64,000 bases of DNA, taken from Mameliella sp. MMSF_3455. Lineage in GTDB: Bacteria > Pseudomonadota > Alphaproteobacteria > Rhodobacterales > Rhodobacteraceae. Below the pieces are notes generated by a model, which was given only the letters and a program-made list of their open reading frames with translations, ran no database searches and had not been told where the DNA came from. Both the position numbers and the translations under genes were made by a program. Location of the stretch: assembly GCF_030733205.1 (NCBI RefSeq), contig NZ_JASHJL010000004.1:165942-229941 (forward strand), written 5' to 3'. Shown here piece after piece: positions 37,301 through 46,293 of this stretch. Position 1 is the first letter of the stretch. Each line of letters begins with the position of its first letter.

Positions 37301-37730
37301 CAAGGCTTCGGGCACCTTCGATGGCGATTTCAGGATGACCTTCCATCTTGCGCCGCCGATCCTGTCGAAGACCGGCGCGGACGGGCGCCCGGTGAAAAAG
37401 GCCTTTGGCGAAGGCATGTTGCGCTGGTTCCGACTGCTAGCCCGCTTGAAGGGTCTGCGCGGCACGCCGCTGGACATCTTTGGCCGCAGCGAAGAACGCC
37501 GCATGGAGCGCGCGTTGATCAAGCAGTACGAGGCCGACATGGCCGAATGGCTGCCCAAGGCGCGCCCCGAGACGATGGATGCGCTGGTTGCCCTGGCAGA
37601 ACTGCCGCTGCAGATCCGCGGTTTCGGCCCGGTCAAGGCCCAGAACGAAGCCAAGGCCGCCAAGCGGCGCGAGGAGCTGCTTTCGGTCCTGCGGCAGGGC
37701 GGAACCCCCTTGAAGGAGGCGGCGGAGTAA
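34311..37730 (+). CDS. indolepyruvate ferredoxin oxidoreductase, fused alpha-beta form
   Basis: The enzyme oxidatively decarboxylates aryl-pyruvates (indole-, phenyl- or hydroxyphenylpyruvate) to aryl-acetyl-CoA, using thiamine diphosphate and iron-sulfur clusters. The 1139-residue product carries both IorA- and IorB-like parts. It starts with the pyrimidine domain (YVTGYRGSPLGAVDMQM) and has a CPHNSSTKVPEGS cluster site. The TPP segment is GAEGANWIGEAPFS and HVFQNLGDGTYNHSG, and a ferredoxin site VCEGCGDCGVQSNC lies near residue 633. The IorB-like gamma domain starts with VITGVGGTGVVTIGAVLAQA. The ATG at 34311 follows AGGAGGCGCGCG. It probably serves aromatic amino-acid breakdown. Confidence 0.93.
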   Translation: MSKHQITLNDRFDLDKDKVLLNGTQALVRLMLTQKARDRAAGLNTAGYVTGYRGSPLGAVDMQMRRAEKHLRAADVKFEEGLNEDLAATALWGSQQAELRGEGKFDGVFGLWYGKGPGVDRSGDAMRHANMAGTSQHGGVLMAMGDDHTGESSTVLHQSEWALVDAYMPVVSPAGVQEILDYGLYGYALSRFSGLWVGLKTMKDTIEATAVVDGRPDRVQLVMPDFDMPEGGLNIRLQDTPHAQEARMIDYKRFAAEAFSRANGMDKRMWGKPGAKIGLVAAGKNWLDLQHAMSLLGIDEGEAERLGITTYKVGQVFPLDMQGFYDWAEGLDLIVVIEEKRKLIEVQIKEALFDNRQGRRVYGWYKGGAGGMHRDELFPTRGALDPTWIARKLGEIFVEEGRGTDRIKAGLTQIEEAARADNLPEIAARLPYFCAGCPHNSSTKVPEGSRAYAGIGCHYMVQWMDRETLGFTHMGAEGANWIGEAPFSKRPHVFQNLGDGTYNHSGVQAIRAALAAGTNITYKILFNDAVAMTGGQKNEGGLTPQRIAAEVKAMGVESVAVVYDEKEEVNPASFPDGVQTFERAEMETVQKRMAQTEGVTAIIYVQTCAAEKRRRRKRGNFPDPDQRVFINTDVCEGCGDCGVQSNCVAITPKETELGRKREIDQSACNKDFSCLKGFCPSFVTLEGAQVKKSATTELHLPEMPAPELPAIDGTHNVVITGVGGTGVVTIGAVLAQAAQIDGKGAAMMEMAGLAQKGGAVHIHLRLAEQPSDISAVRVATGEAHALIGGDLVVSAGSKTLGLTRTGQTGAVVNSHEIITGDFTRDTEFTLPTDQLRLALEARLQERVAFFDASELARATLGDSIFSNMMILGAAWQQGLIPLGHEAIAEAVELNGAAVDKNLRAFEIGRWAVLHPQEARELLTPKVVAKPKSVDERIAFRADHLVKYQGKGLAKRYRKLVDGIEDKRLKEAVAKGYHKLLAYKDEYEVARLLLETRDKASGTFDGDFRMTFHLAPPILSKTGADGRPVKKAFGEGMLRWFRLLARLKGLRGTPLDIFGRSEERRMERALIKQYEADMAEWLPKARPETMDALVALAELPLQIRGFGPVKAQNEAKAAKRREELLSVLRQGGTPLKEAAE

Positions 37731-37811
37731 GGGAAAAGGCGCCCGCGCCAGGTCACGAAAGCTTCATCGGAATGTCACAAATTCTGGTCACAACGGTCGA
37801 ACGACAGTAAA

Positions 37812-38741
37812 ATGGCAATCGATACCAAGAAGGACCCGTTGCCGATGCCGAACCGGCGTCAGATTGCACGTGACATTTCGTACAGTTATTCCGCCAGTAC
37901 GCGGGGTGGGCGTGCCATGATCCGGCTGATGGAAAACGCCACGGGCCGGATCGGTCTGATCCGGCGCGCCGAAGGGTACGAACACGAGGTCGCGCAGGGG
38001 CGGGATTTCTGGCAGGTCATGGTCGAACGCTATGGCCTTGGCCTCGAGGTGATCGGCGGTAGCCTCGACAATCTGCCCAAGGACGGGCCCCTGATCGTCA
38101 TTGCCAATCACCCCTATGGCATCCTTGACGGGCTTATGCTGGGCCATATCCTGTCTGTCGTGCGCGGCGATTTCCGCATCCTGGCGCACAAGATCTTTCG
38201 CAAGGCGCAAGAGCTGGACCGGATCGTCCTGCCTGTCAGTTTCGAAGAGACGAAAGAAGCGGTTCAGCAGAACCTGGCGACCCGGAAAGAGGCGTTGGAC
38301 TATCTCGCCGGCGGTGGCTGCATCGGGATCTTTCCGGGGGGCACCGTGGCCACGGCGGGCAAGCCCTTTGGCCGGCCGATGGACCCGGGCTGGCGGACCT
38401 TCACCGCCCGGATGATCGCCAAATCCAACGCAACGGTTGTCCCGATCTATTTCGACGGACACACCTCGCGGCTGTTCCAGTTGGCCAGCCACCTGCACAC
38501 GACCTTGCGGATGGGCCTGCTCATCAAGGAATTCCGCAAACGCGTGGACACGCCCGTGCGCGTCGCCATCGGCGAGGCGATCCCGCGCGCGGAAATCGAC
38601 GCCCGGGCCAAGGACGCGCGGGCGATGATGGATTTCCTGCGCAAAGCGACTTATGAGCTTTCTCCGACTCCCCTGACGTCTTACGACTACGGGTTCGAGT
38701 TCGAAGCGAAACACAAGGAAAAGCCGAAGGCGCGCCACTGA
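37812..38741 (+). CDS. lysophospholipid acyltransferase-family protein
   Basis: The 309-residue product belongs to the PlsC/LPLAT superfamily, which transfers acyl chains to lysophospholipids or ornithine lipids. The catalytic site reads IANHPYGILDGLML, with His100 and Asp106. One extra residue stands between them relative to the common Hx4D, as in hemolysin-type members. A FPGGTVATAG motif near residue 178 corresponds to the FPEGTR phosphate-binding block. No strong membrane helix is present. It sits 81 bp after the ior gene and 36 bp before murI and may be transcribed with murI. Confidence 0.82.
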   Translation: MAIDTKKDPLPMPNRRQIARDISYSYSASTRGGRAMIRLMENATGRIGLIRRAEGYEHEVAQGRDFWQVMVERYGLGLEVIGGSLDNLPKDGPLIVIANHPYGILDGLMLGHILSVVRGDFRILAHKIFRKAQELDRIVLPVSFEETKEAVQQNLATRKEALDYLAGGGCIGIFPGGTVATAGKPFGRPMDPGWRTFTARMIAKSNATVVPIYFDGHTSRLFQLASHLHTTLRMGLLIKEFRKRVDTPVRVAIGEAIPRAEIDARAKDARAMMDFLRKATYELSPTPLTSYDYGFEFEAKHKEKPKARH

Positions 38742-38777
38742 CAAGACGCGCCGCAGGGCAGGCGGGAGCGCAAGAGC

Positions 38778-39590
38778 ATGGCGGTAGGGATCTTCGACAG
38801 CGGCCTGGGCGGGTTGACGGTGCTGGATGCGGTATCGAAACGCCTGCCGGATGTGCCCTTTGTCTATTTCGGTGACAACAGGCACGCGCCCTACGGTGTG
38901 CGCGATGCCGATGACGTCTACAACCTGACCTGCGCGGCGACGGAACGGCTGTGGGAGGCGGGCTGTGACCTGGTGATCCTGGCCTGCAACACGGCCTCGG
39001 CAGCGGCGCTGCGCCGGATGCAGGAAAGCTGGATCCCCCGTGACAAGCGCGTGCTGGGCGTCTTTGTACCGCTGATCGAGGCGCTGACCGAACGTCAGTG
39101 GGGCGACAATTCCCCCCCGCGCGAAGTGGCCGTCAAACATGTCGCCCTGTTCGCGACGCCCGCCACCGTCCGCAGCCGTGCCTTCCAGCGCGAGCTGGCC
39201 TTCCGCGCCATCGGCGTCGATGTCGAGGCGCAGGCCTGTGGCGGTCTTGTCGATGCGATCGAAGAGGGCGACATGATCCTGGCAGAGGCCCTGGTGCACA
39301 GTCATGTCGATGCGCTGAAACGCAAGATGCCGGACCCGGAGGCCGCGATCCTTGGCTGCACCCATTACCCTCTCATGCAGAACATCTTTCAGGAAGCACT
39401 GGGACCGGACGTGTCGGTCTATTCGCAGGCCAACCTGGTGGCGGAATCGCTCTCGGACTACTTGCAGCGGCATCCGGACATGATGGGCCCTGGTACGGAA
39501 AGCGGTTTCCTGACCACGGGCAATCCGCTGAAAGTCTCGCAGAACGCCACGCAGTTCCTGCGCCGCAAGATCACGTTCGAGGCCGCCTGA
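38778..39590 (+). CDS. murI: glutamate racemase
   Basis: MurI makes D-glutamate for peptidoglycan by a two-cysteine acid-base mechanism without cofactor. The 270-residue protein has [13 protein letters not shown], the first catalytic cysteine in [10 protein letters not shown] (Cys70) and the second in ILGCTHYPL (Cys194). Both are intact and the length is normal. It overlaps nothing; the DUF3592-type gene converges from the other strand 25 bp away. Together with alr at the far left end, it is one of the two D-amino-acid genes for the wall in this window. Confidence 0.95.
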   Translation: MAVGIFDSGLGGLTVLDAVSKRLPDVPFVYFGDNRHAPYGVRDADDVYNLTCAATERLWEAGCDLVILACNTASAAALRRMQESWIPRDKRVLGVFVPLIEALTERQWGDNSPPREVAVKHVALFATPATVRSRAFQRELAFRAIGVDVEAQACGGLVDAIEEGDMILAEALVHSHVDALKRKMPDPEAAILGCTHYPLMQNIFQEALGPDVSVYSQANLVAESLSDYLQRHPDMMGPGTESGFLTTGNPLKVSQNATQFLRRKITFEAA

Positions 39591-39615
39591 GCGGGGGTGA
39601 TCGCCCTCTGCCAGG

Positions 39616-40359
39616 CTAGTCCGACGTGCCGGGCCGTTCGCCTACGTCGCCGGACCACCAGGCGCGCTTGATCCCCTGGTAGACAGTGATTTCCTGACCG
39701 GGCTGGTAGGGGCTCAACTGGTGTTCCTTGTAGGCAAGGCTTTCACCGTGGCGCCCGTCTTGTTCTTCCCAGGTCAGGCGATAGCGATAGCGGTTGTTGA
39801 CGCGGTAATTGGTGCGCTTGGTGCCCGTCACGCGCGCGGTTTCGCGCGTGCCGTATCGTCTTGCCCGTACGGCGGCCACCGCCTTGCGTCCGGGGAACCA
39901 CATGGCCACCAGGGCCGCGATGCCAAAGACCAGCGCAATCCACCGCGTGATGATCGACGCGGTCCGGTTTTCGCCACGCCGCAGTTCGGTCGTCTCGGGC
40001 TCGCTTTCCAGGTACCAGATCGGCACCCGATCCCCGATGTCACTGTTGCGATAGAGGCTGGAGCCGACAGAGCGCGTGAGATTGACCGTTTCTCCTCTGT
40101 TGGTTTCGAAGCGGAGCTGGAAGTAGTAGGTGACTTCGCGGTCGCCGTCGCTGTCGGTGGTGACGCGCTGGTACTTGTCTAGCAGGTCGGCGGCCGTCTC
40201 GCGCCCCTCGGCGTCGAACCGATGTGCCAGATTCAACGAGATGTGGCTGATGAAGGTCAGGATCGAGAGGATTAGCACGAAGATGAGCGTGAGCCATCCG
40301 CCCATGCGCCAAAACAACCGCCAGAGCGGTACGGGTCTGTCACCTGCAACCTGTGCCAT
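39616..40359 (-). CDS. uncharacterised DUF3592-like membrane protein
   Basis: The 247-residue protein has an N-terminal helix (MGGWLTLIFVLILSILTFIS), a soluble beta-rich part and a second helix (WIALVFGIAALVAMWF). A C-terminal beta domain follows (YRVNNRYRYRLTWEEQDGR, then HQLSPYQPGQEITVYQG). This arrangement, with two membrane helices and beta modules of the form YFQLRFETNRGETVNLT, fits DUF3592. The function is unknown. It converges on murI and is divergent from the argC leader region. Confidence 0.72.
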   Translation of the reverse strand: MAQVAGDRPVPLWRLFWRMGGWLTLIFVLILSILTFISHISLNLAHRFDAEGRETAADLLDKYQRVTTDSDGDREVTYYFQLRFETNRGETVNLTRSVGSSLYRNSDIGDRVPIWYLESEPETTELRRGENRTASIITRWIALVFGIAALVAMWFPGRKAVAAVRARRYGTRETARVTGTKRTNYRVNNRYRYRLTWEEQDGRHGESLAYKEHQLSPYQPGQEITVYQGIKRAWWSGDVGERPGTSD

Positions 40360-40417
40360 GTCGGCATATTGGCGGCGCTCGTGCCGCGGATCAACAGTAC
40401 AGGTCGGGTTTTCGCCA

Positions 40418-40446
40418 TTGATTGCAGGAAAGCGGGCGGCTATAGG
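40418..40446 (+). promoter_or_regulatory. promoter of the argC leader transcript
   Basis: TTGATT (40418-40423), a 17-bp spacer and TATAGG (40441-40446) form a good sigma70-type promoter. The start point would be near 40453, about 145 nt ahead of argC and immediately before the leader peptide ribosome site. Confidence 0.6.
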
Positions 40447-40468
40447 CTTTGGTCAAAGGAGCCCCGTC

Positions 40469-40504
40469 ATGATCGCCTTTCACGCCCCGCGCCTGCGACG
40501 ATGA
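40469..40504 (+). CDS. putative arginine-rich leader peptide of argC (MIAFHAPRLRR)
   Basis: An 11-codon frame follows the ribosome site AAAGGAG (40455-40461) with 7-nt spacing. It ends CGC CTG CGA CGA TGA, so three of the last four residues are arginine and two use CGA, a codon I expect to be uncommon in such GC-rich genomes. The frame lies between the argC promoter and a hairpin at 40512, with argC starting 94 nt after the stop. By analogy with amino-acid attenuators (trp, his, ilv), slow arginyl-tRNA supply could stall ribosomes here and change RNA folding. I know of no described arg attenuator of this kind in alphaproteobacteria; the peptide is not proven. Confidence 0.45.
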   Translation: MIAFHAPRLRR

Positions 40505-40511
40505 CCCGGTT

Positions 40512-40529
40512 GCCGCCCCAATCGGCGGC
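40512..40529 (+). promoter_or_regulatory. hairpin in the argC leader, possible attenuator
   Basis: GCCGCC-CCAATC-GGCGGC forms a 6-bp GC stem 7 nt after the leader peptide stop. A pyrimidine-rich tract (CCTCTCTCCTTTGCTT) follows it. The T-run is imperfect, so it could act as a weak terminator or a structure controlling argC translation. Confidence 0.4.
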
Positions 40530-40598
40530 GCCTCTCTCCTTTGCTTCCCGCATTTCGCGCGGTGCGACCCGTGCGCCCCTTTCTGCAGGTGACCTGAC

Positions 40599-41627
40599 AT
40601 GACCCATTCCATCGCCATCATCGGTGCGTCCGGCTATACCGGGGCCGAGCTGATCCGGTTGATCGCCACCCATCCTTCGTTCGAAATCAAGGCACTGGCC
40701 GCCAATTCCAAGGCCGGGCAAAGCATGGCGCAAGTCTTTCCGCACCTGCGCCACCTGGACCTGCCGGACCTGGTAACTTGGGAGCAGATCGATTTTGCCG
40801 AGATCGACCTGTGTTTCTGCGCCCTGCCGCACAAGACCAGCCAGGAGGTGATCTCGCAACTGCCGAAATCGGTGAAGATCGTCGACCTCTCGGCGGACTT
40901 CCGGCTGCGCGATCCGTTGGGCTACGAGAAGTGGTACGGCAACGCGCATGTGGCCGTGGAGACCCAGGCAGAGGCGGTCTATGGTCTGACCGAGTTCTAC
41001 CGCGAGCAGATCAGTGGCGCGCGGCTGGTGGCTGGCACCGGCTGCAACGCGGCAACCGGGCAATACATCCTGCGGCCGCTGATTTCGGGCGGGTTGATCG
41101 ACCTCGAAGAGATCATCCTGGACCTGCAATGCGGTGTCAGTGGCGCAGGGCGGTCGCTGAAGGAAAACCTGCTGCACGCGGAACTGTCGGAGGGCACCAA
41201 TGCCTATGCGGTCGGTGGGACGCACCGGCACCTGGGCGAGTTCGACCAGGAGTTCAGCGCGCTTGCGGGCCGCCCGGTCGAGATCCAGTTCACGCCGCAC
41301 CTTGGGCCTTTCAACCGGGGCATCCTGGCGACCGCCTACGTCAAGGGGGATCCGCAGGCGATCCATGCCGCGCTGGCAGCGGCCTATGCGGAGGAGCCTT
41401 TTGTCGAGGTTCTGCCCCTTGGCGAGACGCCGTCGACCCATCATGTGCGCGGGTCGAACTTTTGCCACGTCGGGGTCAGCGCCGACCGGCGCCCGGGGCG
41501 GGCGATCATCGTGGCCGCGCTGGACAACCTGACCAAGGGCAGCTCCGGGCAGGCGTTGCAGAACGCCAATTTGATGCTGGGCGAGGCGGAAACCGCGGGC
41601 CTGATGCTGGCGCCCTGTTTCCCCTGA
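40599..41627 (+). CDS. argC: N-acetyl-gamma-glutamyl-phosphate reductase
   Basis: ArgC reduces N-acetylglutamyl phosphate to the semialdehyde, with NADPH, in arginine synthesis. The 342-residue protein has [15 protein letters not shown] at the N-terminus for nucleotide binding and [11 protein letters not shown]. The active-site segment [18 protein letters not shown] has Cys149 as nucleophile. The usual GCYPT motif is here GCNAAT, a form that may be normal in this bacterial group. The end is [15 protein letters not shown], then [20 protein letters not shown]. It is preceded by a leader with an arginine-rich peptide and is followed, after 214 bp, by ccmE. Confidence 0.93.
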   Translation: MTHSIAIIGASGYTGAELIRLIATHPSFEIKALAANSKAGQSMAQVFPHLRHLDLPDLVTWEQIDFAEIDLCFCALPHKTSQEVISQLPKSVKIVDLSADFRLRDPLGYEKWYGNAHVAVETQAEAVYGLTEFYREQISGARLVAGTGCNAATGQYILRPLISGGLIDLEEIILDLQCGVSGAGRSLKENLLHAELSEGTNAYAVGGTHRHLGEFDQEFSALAGRPVEIQFTPHLGPFNRGILATAYVKGDPQAIHAALAAAYAEEPFVEVLPLGETPSTHHVRGSNFCHVGVSADRRPGRAIIVAALDNLTKGSSGQALQNANLMLGEAETAGLMLAPCFP

Positions 41628-41685
41628 TCCAAAGGGGCGCGCGGGCCGCGCGCACATGGTGTTTTGCGTTCAGGCCACGCAGGCC

Positions 41686-41752
41686 TTGAGGAGAGCGCTG
41701 CCCTCCTCAAACATCCTCCCGGATGTATTTGGGGCCCAAAGAAGCCGGGAGG
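41686..41752. repeat. double-hairpin intergenic repeat element
   Basis: Two adjacent hairpins lie between argC and ccmE. The first is TTGAGGAG/CTCCTCAA (41686-41710, 9-nt loop). The second is CCTCCCGG/CCGGGAGG (41715-41752), with an inner TTTGGGGCCCAAA palindrome. The second resembles, from memory, an extragenic element common in Rhodobacteraceae (a CTTCTTTGG...CCAAATA core). It could terminate argC transcription on the plus strand, though no T-tract follows. Confidence 0.55.
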
Positions 41753-41841
41753 CGCGGCAAATTGTGCAGGGGCCTCCCCAAGGGACCGCGGTTTCTCTAT
41801 ATTTGCGCCAAAGCTTCGCGACGCGGTGAAAGAGGATCCAC

Positions 41842-42291
41842 ATGGCCCTGAAGTCCCTCAAGAAACAAAGGCGGATCCAGATCGTTGCGCTGGCCGCGGT
41901 GGCGTTGATCGTCTCGACTGTCTTGATCGGCTATGCCATGCGCGACGGTATCAACTTCTTTCGGTCGCCCAGCCAGGTGATGGAGGAACCGCCTGCACCG
42001 AACGAGGTGTTCCGCATCGGCGGGCTGGTCGAGGAAGGGTCATTGGTGCGCGGCGCGGGCGAGCAGGTCCGGTTCAGTGTGACCGATGGCGGCGCGACCG
42101 TGCCTGTGGTCTACACCGGCGTTCTGCCGGACCTTTTCGAGGAGAACCAGGGCATGGTCGGCACCGGTCGTTACGTGGACGGCGTGTTCGAGGCCTCGGA
42201 GATCCTGGCCAAGCACGACGAAACCTACATGCCCAAGGAAGTGGTCGACGCGCTGAAGGAACAGGGCATCTACCAGGAACCCGAGAGCTGA
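41842..42291 (+). CDS. ccmE: cytochrome c-type biogenesis haem chaperone CcmE
   Basis: CcmE binds haem covalently in the periplasm and passes it to CcmF/CcmH for attachment to c-type cytochromes. The 149-residue protein has a single N-terminal anchor (IVALAAVALIVSTVLIGYAM) and an OB-fold domain with FRIGGLVEEGSL. The haem-binding histidine lies in ILAKHDETYMPKEV (His125), with the conserved Tyr129. AGAGGATCCAC precedes the ATG. Other ccm genes are absent from the window, and a kinase gene converges on it, overlapping its last 22 bases. Identification is firm. Confidence 0.95.
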   Translation: MALKSLKKQRRIQIVALAAVALIVSTVLIGYAMRDGINFFRSPSQVMEEPPAPNEVFRIGGLVEEGSLVRGAGEQVRFSVTDGGATVPVVYTGVLPDLFEENQGMVGTGRYVDGVFEASEILAKHDETYMPKEVVDALKEQGIYQEPES

Positions 42292-43622
42292 GCGTCGGAC
42301 GTGCCCGGCGTGTTGCCGGCCGCTTCGACGAGGTAGAGCACGACGCGCAACCCGCCGCGTAGCGGGCGGTCCAGCATCATGCCGCCGCCGGATTGTCGCG
42401 TGAAGCCGGCGACCGAGGACAGGCCGAGGCCGCGGCCTTCGTGCGGGGGCTTGGTGGTGTAGAAGGGTTCGGCCAGGCGCGGCAAGGCCTCTTCGGGTAC
42501 GCCGGGCCCGTTATCCTCGACGATCAGCGCGACATAGGGCGGGGGGGCCTCGGGCGAGGGGGTCAGCCCCTTGGCGGAGCCGCGACGTTCCGCCGTGATC
42601 CGGATCGTCCCGTGTCCGCCCGTCGCCTCTTGCGCGTTCAGGCAAAGCTGAATGGCGCAGGTTTCCAGCATGTCGCGGTCGGCCAGAGCCACGAGCGGGT
42701 CGGTCGGGGGCGCCGTCTCGACCCGCATGTCGGGGCCGAGCATGTCGCTCAGGACTTCGGCCAGATCGAAGAGGAACGCCTCCATCGGGATGGGGGCGGG
42801 GGACAGACGGGTGCGGCCGCTGGCGACCATGAGTTGGCGGACCGTGACTGCCGCGCGCCCGGCAGCGGCGCGGCTTTCCTCGATGGCGGCCTGGCGTTCA
42901 TGGGCATCGGGCAGGGTCTCGAAGAGCTCGAGATTTCCCAGGATGACGGTCAGCTGGTTGTTGAATTCATGCGCGACACCGCCGACGAACTGCCCCAGGG
43001 CGCGGGCCATTTGGGCGCTGGCATAGCGTTTCTGGGCGGTGCGCAGATCGGCCTGCAGACGCCAGGCCACGATCATCGACCCGATATAGTAGCCGAGCAC
43101 TGCCAGGGTGACGAAGGCGACGAGCAGACGGTCGGTCCAGTCGTTCAAAAGCGGTTGCAGCAGGACGACGAGCGACAGCATCATGATGGAGACCAGGGCA
43201 CAATCGGCGACCAGCAGACCGGATTCGCGCTGTGGCCGTTGCAGGGTATATAGCGCGTAGCCCACAAGACCCGCCGCGCCTGCGAAGGTCGTGCCGGGGG
43301 TCATTTGTTCGGCCACGAGGTAGAGTGGAAGCGCCAGGAAACAGAGACCGGCCAGGACATAGCTGGCCAACGCGCCCCAGTAGCGAAACCGTGCCGGGCA
43401 TTGTCTCAGCCGAAGCAGCTGGACGGCCAGCCCGCCTTCGAAGACCAGGTAGGCCGCGCCCCACGCCAAAGCGATCTGACGGTCGATAAAAAGCAGCAAG
43501 ACGATGGCGGCCACGGCGATGACGGCAAAGCGGAGAACGATCTCGAGCGGCGACCCGAATTCGGCGCGTCGCATATCGTCCAGCCGGGACTGGTAGCTGT
43601 CACGGGAGGGGAGCCGGGCCAT
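42270..43622 (-). CDS. membrane sensor histidine kinase with a CckA-like H-box
   Basis: The 450-residue kinase has about six membrane helices (residues 28-185) and a dimerisation/phosphoacceptor box GQFVGGVAHEFNNQLTVILGN with His218. An HATPase domain follows, with CAIQLCLNAQEA (N-box), VEDNGPGVPEEAL and GRGLGLSSVAGFTRQSGGG. The HEFNN form resembles CckA and NtrB, but there is no receiver domain and no response regulator next to it. Thus the partner must lie elsewhere. I took the ATG at 43622; a GTG at 43670 is an alternative. Its 3' end overlaps ccmE by 22 bases in convergent orientation. Confidence 0.88.
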   Translation of the reverse strand: MARLPSRDSYQSRLDDMRRAEFGSPLEIVLRFAVIAVAAIVLLLFIDRQIALAWGAAYLVFEGGLAVQLLRLRQCPARFRYWGALASYVLAGLCFLALPLYLVAEQMTPGTTFAGAAGLVGYALYTLQRPQRESGLLVADCALVSIMMLSLVVLLQPLLNDWTDRLLVAFVTLAVLGYYIGSMIVAWRLQADLRTAQKRYASAQMARALGQFVGGVAHEFNNQLTVILGNLELFETLPDAHERQAAIEESRAAAGRAAVTVRQLMVASGRTRLSPAPIPMEAFLFDLAEVLSDMLGPDMRVETAPPTDPLVALADRDMLETCAIQLCLNAQEATGGHGTIRITAERRGSAKGLTPSPEAPPPYVALIVEDNGPGVPEEALPRLAEPFYTTKPPHEGRGLGLSSVAGFTRQSGGGMMLDRPLRGGLRVVLYLVEAAGNTPGTSDAQLSGSW

Positions 43623-43744
43623 TTCCTGCGTCTCTCCACCGGGGCCGCGCGAACCTGCGGCTGTGATCACGATAAAACATGGCTCAGGGTACGCAATCTC
43701 CCGCGCCGCGTCACTTGCATTATTCGGAATGCTACCCGAATGAA

Positions 43745-43774
43745 CAGGGCCCGAAGGTGTGTCTTGGGGCCCTG
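43745..43774. terminator. hairpin downstream of eno, uncertain terminator
   Basis: CAGGGCCC and GGGCCCTG form an 8-bp stem with a 14-nt loop, 26 bp past the eno stop and ahead of the kinase promoter region. No T-tract is present on the minus strand. Confidence 0.4.
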
Positions 43775-43799
43775 CTAAGATTATGAAACCAAAAGGTTG

Positions 43800-45086
<1,287 letters not shown>

Positions 45087-45143
45087 TCAAGGCTGTCCGT
45101 TCGCCGGTTTCATAACAGGCGCGCGGCGAAAGTAAATGTGAGT

Positions 45144-45184
45144 GATAGCGCTAACGATCCTTTGTACCCGAGGGTGGCGCTAAC
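45144..45184 (-). promoter_or_regulatory. two LacI-type operator-like sites upstream of eno
   Basis: GATAGCGCTAAC (45144-45155, perfect core TAGCGCTA) and GTGGCGCTAAC (45174-45184) share the GCGCTAAC half with centres 29 bp apart, 70-110 bp ahead of the eno ATG. The central CG and outer half-sites are typical of LacI-family operators but differ from the CAAAGCGCTTTG sites of aglR. Confidence 0.45.
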
Positions 45185-45288
45185 GTCGCGCCATGGCGGC
45201 CCGGGGCACGGCGAGCCGAAGCAAGTAGAAATTCTTTCTTTGTAACCCCTTGAGGACGTTCCGTCACCCAAGAGCGGGCACGGAAGTG

Positions 45289-46158
45289 TCAGGCCGTTGC
45301 CGCGCGCGCCAGTCGCCGCTCGCGCAGGAAGGTATAAAGCCCCGCAAGGAGGATCAGGGCAGAGCCTGCCAGCGTCCAGAAATCCGGACGGTCACCGAAG
45401 ATCAGCACGCCCAGCCCGGTGGTGAAGACCAGCCGCGTATATCGGAACGGCGCCACGATCGAGGCCGGAGCCAGCCGCATGGCCGAGGTGATGGCCAGAT
45501 AGCCCGAGGTCGTGACCACGACCGCACCAAGGATCGGCCAGAGGGCCGCGGGTGTATAGCTGCTGTTGCCCGAGGCCATGAGCCACAGGATGCTGCCCGG
45601 CAGGAGTGTCACAAAGAACCCCCATGTCGAGATGGCAAGGGCCGGGATATGCGAAGGCGACAGGCGCGTAACCAGATCCCGAGCGGACAGTCCGGCGATG
45701 CCCATCACGGCAAAAAGCTCCCACCCGGTGAAACCTGCGCCCATTGGGCGGATGACCATCAACATGCCGACGATGCCTACGCCTACGGCGGTCCAGCGGC
45801 GCCAGCCGACCTGTTCCTTGAGAAAGATCGCCGCGCCGAGGGTCACGATCAGCGGCCCGGCTTGCAGGATGGCCGCAAAGACCGGCAGCGAGACGTATTT
45901 CAGTCCAAAGACGAGGCCGATGGCACCGATGATCTCGAAGAGATTGCGCAAAAGGACCATCGGGTGCAGCGCGTCCCGCGTCCAAAGCGGCACCCGCATC
46001 ACGGAGGCCATGGCAATGAACAGCATCGTTCCGCCAAGCCCGACCATGGTCATGACCTGACCGATGGGCGCGACCTGCGTTGCCAGCTTGAAAAAGGCAT
46101 CGGCCCCGGCCAGCAGGGCCATGGAGAGGATCATCAGGGAAATGGCGCGCAGGATCAT
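45289..46158 (-). CDS. EamA/DMT-family membrane transporter
   Basis: The 289-residue protein has about ten hydrophobic helices in two halves, the EamA repeat arrangement of drug/metabolite exporters. The second half contains VGVGIVGMLMVIRPMGAGF. Its C-terminal part VVVTTSGYLAITSAMRLAPASIVAPFRYTRLVF is the second EamA signature and is typical of Roseobacter RhtA-like exporters. The substrate is unknown. The ATG at 46158 starts at the first helix; a longer frame upstream is basic and not membrane-like. It lies 135 bp downstream of glk on the same strand and may be read through from it. Confidence 0.86.
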   Translation of the reverse strand: MILRAISLMILSMALLAGADAFFKLATQVAPIGQVMTMVGLGGTMLFIAMASVMRVPLWTRDALHPMVLLRNLFEIIGAIGLVFGLKYVSLPVFAAILQAGPLIVTLGAAIFLKEQVGWRRWTAVGVGIVGMLMVIRPMGAGFTGWELFAVMGIAGLSARDLVTRLSPSHIPALAISTWGFFVTLLPGSILWLMASGNSSYTPAALWPILGAVVVTTSGYLAITSAMRLAPASIVAPFRYTRLVFTTGLGVLIFGDRPDFWTLAGSALILLAGLYTFLRERRLARAATA

Positions 46159-46293
46159 GCGGGCGCCTTCGCGGGGCGGGTGCGGGTCATGCCGGGGCTT
46201 TCGGTGAGTGCCTTGTCCCGCAGGTATCGCCCGCGCGCGCAGGCGCGGCAAGGGCTTTGCCCAATCCTTTTGCACGCACTCTTGCGCGAAGGG

